NCBI RefSeq assembly: GCF_900496995.4
Contig: NC_044018.1
Location: 12,920,501-12,984,500, forward strand
Length of the DNA: 64,000 bases
From: Aquila chrysaetos chrysaetos
Lineage: Eukaryota; Chordata; Aves; Accipitriformes; Accipitridae
Direction of reading: 5' to 3'
Position numbers and translations under genes: made by a program. The notes beneath the pieces are model-generated. The model worked only from the letters and a program-made list of their open reading frames with translations, was not told the DNA's origin and searched no databases. Shown here one piece after another: positions 51,391 to 62,067 of this stretch. Each line of letters starts with the position of its first letter. The stretch's first letter is position 1.

Positions 51391-51486
51391 AAGTGAGGTA
51401 GCACCAATGACCGAGTGCAAATACGAACCAACGGTTAGCTCTAGTCGTGGCCTCTTCCTTGGGTGTAACGGCAGTGAGCGTTTCAG
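51391..51486 (+). other. Possible cryptic or alternative exon in intron 2
   Basis: CTCCTGCAG ending at 51390 is a good acceptor, and CAG then GTGAGT at 51487 is a consensus donor. The enclosed segment is 96 bases, a multiple of three, and richer in CpG than its surroundings. A second possible acceptor ends at 51359. No known CYRI protein segment is encoded. It could be an alternative leader exon linked to the GC-rich patch just downstream, or a chance pair of sites. Confidence 0.28.
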
Positions 51487-51499
51487 GTGAGTCCACCAG

Positions 51500-51670
51500 G
51501 TTCTACTTAGAGCGTGGATTTTCCTGTGCTTTGTGTCAGCACCTCTGGCCTGTCCTTTGGCGGTCCCGCGTGGTGCCAGCCTGGGTGCCCAAATGCCCGG
51601 CCCCGCCCTGCCCCGCCCCACCCCGCCCGTGCCGGCCGAGCGCGTGTCCGCAGGCTCCTCTGCCGGCTTC
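51500..51670. promoter_or_regulatory. Small GC-rich patch with three GC boxes at 10-base spacing
   Basis: CCCCGCCC occurs at 51601, 51611 and 51621, exactly one helical turn apart, within about 170 bases of GC-rich, CpG-containing sequence in an AT-rich intron. GC boxes bind Sp/KLF factors. The patch may be a small intronic promoter or enhancer. On the minus strand the same stretch has four or more G tracts and is G-quadruplex-prone. Confidence 0.5.
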
Positions 51671-51859
51671 GTGGGTCTCCTTGGCAGGAAATCCACCCAG
51701 CAGCATTGTAGGGTTGCAAAACAACTGTACAGTGTCCGCTTTTGTGCATAGGTTTGACTTTGCTCGCATGGTTGAACAATACTCTGTTTTCTTTGTATAA
51801 TGGGCCTCTATAGGCTTGTGCATCTTGCAGTGGGGAAGGGAGCAAACTGCGTCATCAAT

Positions 51860-52560
51860 GGGCTTGTGATTAATTGCCATCCGAATTTGTCAATTAGCTA
51901 AAAATAGATTTATAGCAGAGTAGGAGTAGGATATAAAGTCACTACTGTGCATCAGTTTTATTGTCCTAATAAAAAGTTATTGTGCAAATTTCATTGCTAA
52001 ACCAGGAATAGCTTCCAGTAGTGATTTGAATTAATTACTGCAGAGCCTGTCAGGGTCAGTACGTTATTTGAATTTTCATGTACGCTGACAAGAAACCTAA
52101 TTTTTAATTAAAAGGATGGTTGTAATTCAGCACCACCCATAGTACTCCTCCTTATTTGTCATCTTAGGCAGATAGCAGACTTGTTAATATACCAAAAAAA
52201 AATTGCAGAGTTTTTTCGCAGCTTGTGTTGGGGCACAAAACCTTGTTTGGCTTTCTGTGTAAGTAAAACACATTGCTTGGAAATAGATTTACTACGGCAT
52301 GTGCTTCTTAAAGTATTAGGCACAATGCAAAATAATGAATCTCATTTATGTTTACATCATTAAGAGGGCTAATGTGCTTGCCTGTTAACTAAATGCAATT
52401 GTCAAGACAAGCTGTTTTGCAGAAAAATGCCATGGACCCAATCTGCCCCTGTACATTTTAATGAATTGAGTGTCTAATGTGAAAGAATAGGAGTTCATTA
52501 AATAATATCAGAAGAGATTAAAAAATGACGCAAAGCTAATTAAGAAAAAAGAGGAGTTTT
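51860..52560. promoter_or_regulatory. Possible conserved noncoding elements, with a MEF2-type site
   Basis: About 700 bases without repeats, long homopolymers or frames, rich in homeodomain-like TAATTA/ATTAA cores. CTAAAAATAG at 51898-51907 fits the MEF2 consensus exactly. This texture is typical of conserved developmental enhancers. That it is one is inference, since conservation cannot be seen from one genome. Confidence 0.3.
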
Positions 52561-55446
52561 ATTGGAATTTATACTTTTCTGTAACTCCTGCATAATTACA
52601 GGTTAGACTAGTGTTTTGGAGAAGCTCTGTTCTTGTTCAATATTCAGTCCTCTCGTCCCTTGACTGTGAGAGCAATCTGAAAAATTCTGGAGTTTAACAG
52701 CTTTCTAACCTGCTTTATGTTTAATTTATACTCCAGTATAATGATTAAGTATCTTTTCCTCAGTCTTTCTGCTTACCAGTCCATCTGCATTTGTGAGATT
52801 GATTTGTTTTTTTCCTTGAGTATTTTACATTTGTATTTACTTAATTTCTTCTGGATAGTATCTGCAGTTTATCAAAGTGATTTTGAATTATGATCCTATT
52901 TTCCAGAATATTTTAATTCCCTTCTAGCTTAGTGCATATTTTAAAAGTGTATTTTCTTTTTCTCTGGCTGTCACTAATTAAAAGTATTGAACAAAACCAG
53001 ATCTATACAACAGATACCAGATACTGTTTAAAAATACCATCCTCTCTTTTGCCAGTAAACTACTGACAACTACTTTTTCAGATTTTCAGTGTTGCAGCAA
53101 ATTTATGGTACTAAATAGCATTTCCTCTTTTCTCATCTCCAGTCATTTGTCAAAGCTCCCTCCTATATATATTTCTTCACTTCCTTCAATTCTTCCGTAT
53201 GCTTATACAGGCATATTGATTTCTAAGTCTCTGTTTCATCCATTGGAGTAACCTGTTGTGTATTTTCTTAACTGTCGAGTTTCCTGCACTCCCTTATCCC
53301 TTAAATCAACTTTCCAAGAAACCTATTCTTCCAGATATCTGAGATTACTGAAACTGCTTTTTTGAAATCATGATCTTTACTTTTCTGTTTTCTCCTTAAG
53401 TAACCTCTGCTGTTTTTAATTAACTTCTGTATTTCCATCCTTATATTCAGTTAATTCTCCCCATAAGTATCAAATAAGTCTAAAATAGCCATTCCTCTGG
53501 TAAACTCCTCTATGTTCTAGAAAGAACATTTATCACCCCAGGAGCTTGTACAGATGCATGGTTAATGAACCCTCCTGAAGCTTCTTGCCCAATTCTGTTA
53601 CTCAGATGCCTCCACAGTTCAGCAAAACCTTCCTTTACAACCTTTTGGGGATTAGGTGATCTCTCAAATTGCTGTCTTGGGATGATACCTGTTCTTTCCT
53701 CCTTTACTCTCACCCAGAGACTTCTTTTTTTTTTTTTCTTTTACCTTTTTCTGAAATTTTAAATTTAAAAAAAAAAAAGTATATATTGTCCTTCGGTCTA
53801 TTTACAGTGGTTTTTTGAATATTTTTTTTTTTTCCTAGTGGAACTCCAATGCAAATTTGTCAGCAAGTTTTCTTATTTTATGTAATAAGATATTTAATGA
53901 GACCAGTATTACACAACTGGAAGTATTTTAAACTAATAACAACTAACCCCTACAAAGATCCACATTTAATCTTTAATTCGTCAAATCTTGAGCTATTGAT
54001 ACATATAGTCAGCCACAGCTATCTTAATTCCAGTAATGTCAATATGTTTCTTTGATCAGAACTGTCTGTTTAGTATTTTAAGATAGTTTGACTTCTCTCC
54101 GCTTTTCCAGAAAAGAGTACTTGTAAAGACTGCATCAGATCCATATCTTATAGATTATTACCCTCCAAACCAGAAATACAAATTTAGCTGGCAAAATGCA
54201 TTATGTCCTACATACTGACACATTCAGAGCAGATCACTAGCAAATACGCAGTAAGAAATCCAGTCACTGTAGGATTTATGTCTGGCTTGACGGAGATTAG
54301 ATGTGCTGTTTTGGCATTTATGTATTAAAAAGAGTAGTAAAATAGATAAAGAACAAAGTTAACATGCAAAGACTTATTCCCATTATCAACTGGCACAAGA
54401 AATACCTTGAAAATAAAATCACTCTGAGAAAAGTCTTTACCATAGTTGTACAAAGAACTAGAATATGAGAGTTTTCATCTTGGTTTTTTCAGACACTTGC
54501 ACTGGATTTTCTGTGAGCATAGTACCAAATATTCTGTATGGCGTAGTCAGAAGGCTGAATAATTGGTAGTCATTCACAGGCAGAAAGGAGCAGCAACATG
54601 TTTTTCTGTTTCTGATTTTTTCATCTGAAAGTCCGGTTTCTGACTCTGTATCTGTTTATGATCAGTAATAGATTTTTCACTCGTTATATCCAAAAATGTT
54701 GAAACCAGATACCTTATCAAAAGCCCAAATCCAGATTTCCAAAATTAAGTGTATTCTAAGGTGGTTTATTTCCTTTTTCATCATGATTTTGGTGAGAGAA
54801 GGCAAGGACAGGGAAATTTTAAGCAGAAGAGGGTGATGTGGTTGCTCTTCTCTTACAGAGTTCAGAAGAACTAAGCCAAACCCCACCTGGAAAAAAATGA
54901 AGTGGTTTTGTTTTGAAGGAAGAAACACTTGAACTAGCCAGACCTGTTCTGTTTCTGTTAAAGGCATCTCTCTGCCATGTATCAGTTGGGTAAACATTAG
55001 TATCCTGCTTTGCTTACCTAACAGCATCAATTGATAGAGGCTCCATTTATTGTGTACGTGGAAATTCTGTCCCTGTTTTGTGTATAAGCATCTGTACATG
55101 CGATGCCATATTCAAGCTAGGTTACTGTAGTTACTATGCACTCAGGTGGAAGGATCAAAGTGCAAGTGTTTTCTTAATTTCAAATATAATTTTATTCTAA
55201 TTACTTAATTGGCTTCCATTCTACATTTTTTTGTTGGGGTTTGGTTTTGTTTTGGTTTTTTTTATTATGACCTATGAATCAGAATCCAGATATTTTGGTT
55301 GCCTGGTTTTCATCCTTTTATAATGGCTCTTCTGACATTATGCACTTTGAAAATATATAGGACTTCTGTTCAAAGTATGTTTAGGTGTGAGGGTTGGCAT
55401 ATAGAAAAATCCCCCCCTTGAATAAGTTATAAGTTCATCTGAGGTA

Positions 55447-55450
<4 letters not shown>

Positions 55451-55479
<29 letters not shown>

Positions 55480-55492
55480 TTTTTTTTTTTTT
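55451..55492. repeat. Poly(T) tract, 42 bases with one A
   Basis: The longest homopolymer in the window: 28 T, one A, then 13 T. No flanking retroposed body is recognised. Confidence 0.9.
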
Positions 55493-56599
55493 ACCTTTTG
55501 ATTTTATTGAAACCATGAGCCAAGCTCTTTAATCCTTGGGGCTACAGGTACTCATATTGTTGGCCAGCTCTTTTAACATTTTATGATTAGTGAAAGATGT
55601 ATTTGTCATTACAAAACATTTATTGACTCCCTTTGACTTGCCTCCCCTTTTTTGTAGGTTTTGTGTCCTGCAATCTGCGTATCAGTTAACAGCAAAAGTT
55701 CTTGGCTTGAAGTGTTGCTTATCTAGGAACTGTAATAAAATAATTGTTCAAAGCAGGAATGATTCTTTTATCTTGGATTACTTTCACCTTGAGCAACTTT
55801 CTTCTCTTATTCCACTTTTCACTTCTTTACATCTGTTTTTTGGGTTTCAGTTTTGTTGGGTTTTTTTTTGTCTGTTTATGCTTCACCTGCCTAAGGAATG
55901 TGTGGCACTGGTTTTTCTGCGCTTGTGTGCGTAAATTGCTTCTTGGTGCATCTTGTTTTGCAGGTATGTTACTTATAAGAATCTTATAAATACAGTATTT
56001 ACAGGCCAACATTGGGGATAATTTGATTTTTTTCTGGAAAATTAATATAGTTTGCCCTCTGAAGAAACTTGGCTGTGTTTTTCCCTTATCTGTGCTTTGC
56101 TAGACAATACTGTGGGTACTTCACGGTGAAATATCTTTGGGGTTTTTTTGCAATCAGCATCACAAACACAAATGTATGACTATTTTTACATTTTTGTTCT
56201 TAATTTTTTTTCTTAGTATAACAATACAGTCTTATGCTTATTTCTGAAATAAAGTCTATAGAGGAATAATACCACTTTTCAGAACTAACATCTATTTGCA
56301 CAACTGAGACTATTAAACATCAGTTGTTATATTTCTCTTCATCAATGCAACTACAGTTTATAAAATTTAGACATTTACCAGCAAAACAACTGAAGATAAT
56401 GATACTACCATATCCACGAAAATATTCTTAACTATAAGAAAATCAGAGAGATGATTAAAAAAAAACCCTACTGTGGAGTTTGATGGGGATAGATATAAGA
56501 TGCTGTATACAAGCACGACTAATGAATTGCCAAAATGCAGAAGGGAAAGCAGTAGGTAAAATAAAACTATGCAGATAATATTTGAGGGATGTGTAAAGC

Positions 56600-56895
56600 A
56601 CAGTTTTCTGCAAGACACAATTCCTTCATTATATTTGGCACAATACTTGGATGCATTTGGAGCACCATACCTAGAGTTGAATGACCCACTGAGAAGGGGG
56701 AGAGAGAAGGGCAGTGAGACTGGTCAGGTGTAATAAAACATGAACTATCATGATTGAGCTTAAAGAGCTTTTTGAAGAGCTTTAAGAATAGCTTAGACAA
56801 ACCTCTGTGCAGAATGACAGAGCTGCTGCCATTCCTGGTGTGGGATCTAGATGACCCCACCCCTAACTCCAGTGATTTTATGGCATTGCTGTGAA
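56600..56895 (+). mobile_element. Old CR1 LINE 3' fragment
   Basis: Weak but ordered similarity to CR1 in + orientation. 'tttggagcaccatacctag' lies near 56657-56675, the 'tagacaaacctctgtgcaga' type block near 56793-56812, and 'ggatctagatgacccc' near 56845-56860, ending in 'ccagtgattttatg'. Heavily diverged and inactive. Boundaries are approximate. Confidence 0.65.
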
Positions 56896-59800
56896 CATAA
56901 ATCAAAATGCTTCCTTGACTATTCCTGACTTCAGCACTGCACTTTTCACAGCAATAATATTCCCAGTTTCTGACTTACGATAAAACCCGTTCTGTTGCCT
57001 GAGCCTTGCAGAACTCCTTCAGGTGCGGATGGTGAAAGGGCAAGGTAGGGGATGTGTGCGTGGGGCACCCATGAGAAAGTGCTCCAGTCTCTGCCTGTAC
57101 CTTCACTCTGTGCGTGACTCCCAGCACTGCAGCATTCTAGGTTTCTTGGAGCTAGTCTTACACAAATACTTGAAGAGATTAGGTGGGTTTAGTATGTTTA
57201 TCGCATAGAAAAAAAGCAGAAATATGGGTAGTGGATTTGGCAAATGCAATTAAAAATGATCTTTTATATCTTCCTTCCTCTCCCAAACAAAAAACAGTGA
57301 TACAGGATTTCCTTCAGAAAACAAAGTAGATTATCATTAAGAAACTTCTGCATTTTTTAATCTTTGTTCATTTTTATTTTATTCCTTAATAGAATAAAAC
57401 TGTTTTCTGAGTCTTGCACTTCTTCTATTTCCTTACAAGCACCTCAGCAAACTTTATAGGTGAATATCACAACGATTTGGAATCGTGCTTTTGATGCTGG
57501 TGTTTTTTTGAAACCACAGTTAATTATTCACATAGTGAGGTCAGTTCCACTGCTTTAATGATGCTAATATGCTTAGTACAATATAGTTCTCTCAGACTGC
57601 GGACTGGATGCTGTCTTTACGCATGTAGGTGTGCCATTAGAAGTTACCATTCCTAATTATTCATTGCCGCTCCTGAACTTGGGAGCCTCTTTCTCCTGAA
57701 ACTCCTAATGGAACTGCTCGTGAGAACACTCCCAGCCCCACTTCGTTTGGGTGATCTAAATGAGTTTAAGCAGTAGCTATTTGCTGATACAGCTCAGTTT
57801 GACAAAAGCCTGTTAGACTACGTTTATGTAAGCAGGCAGGTTTAGGAAGTAGTTATCTGGCAAAGGAGTACTGATGAGCAGGAAAGGGTTGAGCTGGTGA
57901 ATGTGTCCTTTTTCGCTAACATGAGGTTTAAATGCTTTGTCGGTCTGTTCTACCTTCAGTGTGGCTACAGTGATGCTGATGGTTTTGAGCTGGTACTCAT
58001 TAAGTTAGTCCTGTAAAGGAAGAAAAAATAAATTAGTACTTCTCTAGCAATTTATATAGTACTGTAGCTATCATTTTAAAAACTCCATACTTCAAAATTA
58101 TGTAATCGCTTAAAACTGTGTAAACAAAGATTTTAAAGAAGAGTTAAATAACATGATACTAGCTTTGGACATGCAACATTTAGTTGATAATACTTGCTAA
58201 ATTTTCAAAACTGGATTTCAGTATATAATAAATAGATATTTCAGTATATTTTCAGTATATGTGTATAAAATCTATGGCAGATTTGAAGGGCTGCATTTTG
58301 ATTTGGTTTGGGGGGGTAGTATTTTATTTACCACAATTCAAAAAGAAACTGATTGGTTTAGTGGGGGAGAAGGAATTTATTTTCCCATCCTAGATAATGC
58401 CTTTAGAATGTCAAAACTAAATTAATGAAATTTTAGGAACAAAGTGATGTGTTAGAAAACTAGCTTGTGTTATTTTGTTTAAAGCTCAACATTTTTAAGT
58501 ATGCCACTGGGTAATGGTATATGAAACGCAAAATGTTAAATGTACCTTCTTGTTCATTACTGTTTTTATGGTTTATTTGTGTCTGTGTGCCACTAATTAC
58601 ATGTTGAGCATCAAAGATCGAGTAATGAGCTTTAAACTGTCAACAGTAGCTTAGGAAGTGCTTTCTATATGCTTATGTAATATCTTAGGATAAGCTTTAA
58701 TGGTTTGGAAAACAGTAGAAAACATGAAAGTGCAAACATCATTGTCATGTCAACATGTCATCATTTTTAAAGCATACTGTTAAAAGTTGGAATTTTAAGG
58801 GATTTGGACACTATCATTCAGGAGTGCATCAACAGCAGTATTTTTATATATGCATTGAGTCTCATTTCAACATTTAAACTAACTTTATAGTAAGTAAAAT
58901 AAAATGCTTTCCAGTTTAATTAAATGGAATTTTATGCTCTTAGGTTAAACCTTTCTGATTTGCTTCTGTGCATCAGCTGTTTATTTGCATTTCTGTTGCA
59001 ACCACAGTATACATACTGACCTGCTCAGAATTTATGTCATTAGTTACTTTGAAGTCTCGTTAAAAATTCTCCTGGAAGTGGCTTGCAGTTCCTGAGGTTT
59101 GGAATACATTATTAGAGTTTTCAGGGAAAGACAGTTTGGAAGATCCAAGTACTGGGAAGCAGCAAGCTATACAGAATAAAATAATTCAGTTTGGGACAAG
59201 GAATTATGTTTATTAGCACTTCCATTAAGGTGAAGGTTGGCCTCTTAATAAGGAGGTAAAAACTTAGTGTTGAATGATGAGTTATAGTTTAAAGTGAAAG
59301 TTTCTTGGAACTAGGTCTTGCTTTTAGTTTTGTTTTTTTAGGAAACTATAAAGAAATTATTTCCAATCATAAAGAAGTAGAGCGTGTTTAGCAGCTGCCT
59401 GAACCATATCTTCTAGATGTTGATGTTGAATATCACTGGGTTTTGGGTTGATGTGTCAAACCAGTGCCTTTGAGAGCATTGGAAAATGCAGGCTGACCAT
59501 GAAAACGGGTATGAAGTTTGTGGCAGGGTTCTTGTTTCATACTTGTGACCTAAATAGCTGAATCAGTTTCTACACAGGGATTGAAGGAGAGGGGAATGAA
59601 ATGAAAAACAAGCTAAGAAATATAGTAAAAGTTCAGGAAAAATACTCAGAAATCTCCAGAGCTGTGATGTGCTGTACTTCTGTAAGAAGGATCAGAAACC
59701 AGAGCTTAGGCACATGACCTCAAGCTACTCAATGCAAATGAGGGAGCATATCCTCAGGTTTTTGGCAAAAAGGCTCCCTTGCTGTTCGAAGCATGCTCCC

Positions 59801-61720
59801 AACTAAACCAGTCTCTGGATGCAGTGCTAACTTTGGCAGTAGAAGAAATGGTTGGATACTCTCTGAAGATTGAAGGCAATGAGGTAAGATATGGCTGAAA
59901 ACTAGTTGAAAGTGAAGAATCTAAACTGAGTCAGTAATTTAGATTGTGATAGTATTTCATAATAATATAAATTGTTTCTTTCAAGGTTATGACAAGGAAA
60001 ATAAGTATATGCACATTATCTTCTCCCTCTTAACTGATGCTGATAAAATGTATTATACCAGGGTGATGAAAATGTTAAATTATTGAAGATAAAAGTTTTA
60101 ATGCTGTATAAAATCTATTTTGCTCTGTTTGCATGTTTTTTCCCGTCTGTAGGCTAATCAGAAAGTCAGACTCGGTTCATACAGTGCAGAACTTGTTCTG
60201 AAAGTAAAACTATACATTTTTTTTCCTGCATATAAATGAATGTAACTTTATGAATAATGGAGAATGTTTCTTCATGTTTTAATATTGTATATGCAAGATG
60301 TTGCTAACTGTAAAGGGCTTGACAGTCTGCTCACTGGATTTGTTCTGGAGAGAAAATTTTGAAGTAGTTAATGCAAAACAAAGCCATTTGTCTAACAAAA
60401 ACCTGGTTTACATGAAGCTGCATGCTCTGAACGGATTATTGATTAAATTTGTGTCATTTTATGGAATGACTATGGGTGCTTTGAAATCTCCAAGCCTCAC
60501 ATTGCCTTCCTAGGTTTTCCTGCTATAGAATATATCCCTTATATGCATATAGAAATTAGGGTTGGTGATGCTTTTTCTTCTGTAATGCTTGGGGGAGAAT
60601 TTGAAAAAAACTTTGTCTCCTCATATGGAATATCAGCCATGTACATGCTTAGAATAAGTTTTTTGTGGTCTGATTTCTTAAGTGGGAAGAGAGTTAAACT
60701 GAAAAATAGATGAGCATCAGATGTGAGCCCCAAGAGCCGTGGTTTAGAGAACTGAGAATATTTCTCTTTGAGGCAAAAATCACTTTTCAATCTGAGTTCT
60801 AAATCTAAAATTACATTTTTCTACATACCTCCAGGCAGACCTCTTTATCCTTATATGTGCTTTTCATGGTTTAATTTTTCTCTCTTCTGAGAAAAAAGTT
60901 TTAAGTTTGCCCAAGAAAGCTATACTTTTACATAGTTTTAGAATAATGTATCTTCCTAAGGACTGTACTGGGAAAAAACTTTTCTTCAAATCTTCCTTCC
61001 TTTTTGTCTTCTATAGAGACTTGCTTTTTTAAGAATTGGTCACTTTTCGTTTGGGGGGGGGGGTAATAACTTGAAATGCAAAGGCTTCCAAGATGATAAA
61101 AGATAGGAATAACAGATAAAAAGATAGAATTTGAACCTCCTCTTTTTTTTTTTTTTTCCAAATGCATCCATACCTTTTTAAAAGTTAAAAAGAACAAGCT
61201 TTTTAGCTTTTCTTTCTGATAGATTTTTATAGTAATATTTTATAAACCCTGACTGATTAGAAACAATTAGATTATTTTTTTCATTAAATTGAGTTATTTT
61301 CATGAAATAACAGGGATTTATGCTAAAGAATCCAAACCAAGGATTAAGACCTCATTTTTTACTCTGGACTGGTATTCAGTAATACTGAGTCCAACAATTT
61401 AGAGGATTTACAAATACAGATATAGCTCTGAGTTTGTTTCTCTTGCTAAATAAATAAACTCATAAATATCTGTTTGTACTCCGTGATGCTATACTGATGT
61501 TTAAATTCCAATTTGTTGAATAGAATTATTTCTGTATTTATCCAAGGTCTTACTCTTTCTGTCCCCATGCATAAATATCACACAATTGACCATCAAAATG
61601 TTTCTCATGGTCCAGAACTTGCCAAAATGTTTAATACATGATGCAGACTGTGTCAAGCCCTTAGTTGTAGTATTCTAAGTTCACGTATATAACTGTTTAC
61701 GATTTTGTTGCATTTACTAG

Positions 61721-61800
61721 GTTTGCTGGGATGGGTAATCTTCTTAAGGTCCTTACCAGGGAAATTGAAAACTATCCACATTTTTTCCTGGATTTTGAAA
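61721..61800 (+). CDS. CYRIA: CYRI first coding exon, version A ([10 protein letters not shown] type), partial gene
   Basis: The CDS part is 61731-61800 and starts ATG GGT AAT. It encodes 23 residues, MGNLLKVLT, then [10 protein letters not shown], then LDFE, plus one base of the next codon, and ends at the donor GTAAGT (61801). This is exactly the N-terminus I know for CYRIA/FAM49A. CYRI proteins (about 320 residues, one CYFIP-like Rac1-binding domain) bind active Rac1 at membranes and oppose the WAVE complex, limiting lamellipodia. Gly2 after the initiator Met fits N-myristoylation, which places the protein at the plasma membrane. The acceptor is TTTACTAG before 61721, with a weak pyrimidine tract. 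The start context has G at -3 and G at +4, which is favourable. Later exons lie outside the window. CYRIB is the alternative identity. Confidence 0.85.
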
Positions 61801-61987
61801 GTAAGTTCAAACAATTACAAGACAATGAGAGAATCTTTTCCCTGACTTAGCAGCGAACTGAGGAAAAATTTTAAAATCTGATTGCTTGCAGTGTGTATTT
61901 TCCAGCACAACCAATCTGTCCAAGTCCTTGTCTCTAAAATCATTTGTTCACTCAGGACTCCTTTTCTCTTCCTTTTCTATTTTTCAG

Positions 61988-62067
61988 GAACCAAATGGGA
62001 AATCTTTTAAAAGTTCTCACTTGCACAGAGCTTGATCAGGGGCCAAATTTTTTCCTTGACTTTGAAA
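61988..62067 (+). CDS. CYRIA: CYRI first coding exon, version B ([11 protein letters not shown] type), partial gene
   Basis: The CDS part is 61995-62067 and encodes 24 residues, MGNLLKVLT, then [11 protein letters not shown], then LDFE, plus one base, ending at the donor GTGAGC (62068). It has a strong acceptor: a long pyrimidine tract ending TTTTTCAG at 61987. The central block resembles the N-terminus of CYRIB/FAM49B (CTDLEQGPNFF) with two conservative changes. Both exon versions start with the same nine residues, end with LDFE and leave the same phase, so either can join the same next exon. Gly2 is again present for myristoylation. The 187-base intron between the two exons is intact. If both were included, the frame from exon A would run into TAA after seven codons of exon B. 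They are therefore alternatives, not consecutive exons. Confidence 0.85.

Larger units (their letters stand above)
41646..61720 (+). other. CYRIA: Second 5' intron; repeats and possible regulatory stretches
   Basis: About 20 kb of mostly AT-rich sequence. It holds long T tracts (42023-42049, 47477-47498, 55451-55492), a 12-base G run at 48050-48061, an AT microsatellite near 49.5 kb, a GC-box cluster near 51.6 kb, an old CR1 at 56.6-56.9 kb and several repeat-free stretches that read like conserved noncoding DNA. The largest frame (140 codons, minus strand, 54677-55099) is not recognised. Confidence 0.55.

Noticed and set aside
52700..53760. Pyrimidine-rich, faintly repeat-like stretch
   Set aside because: No ordered similarity to CR1 or a known LTR could be followed, and no ends or target duplications were seen.
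54677..55099. 140-codon minus-strand frame in the intron
   Set aside because: No recognised domain, no repeats with other frames and no visible signals. It may be chance. A protein search would settle it.
61721..62067. Reading the two CYRI exons as a processed or tandem pseudogene
   Set aside because: Both have intact frames, good acceptors and donors in the same phase, and intron sequence on both sides. This argues for alternative exons, not a retrocopy.
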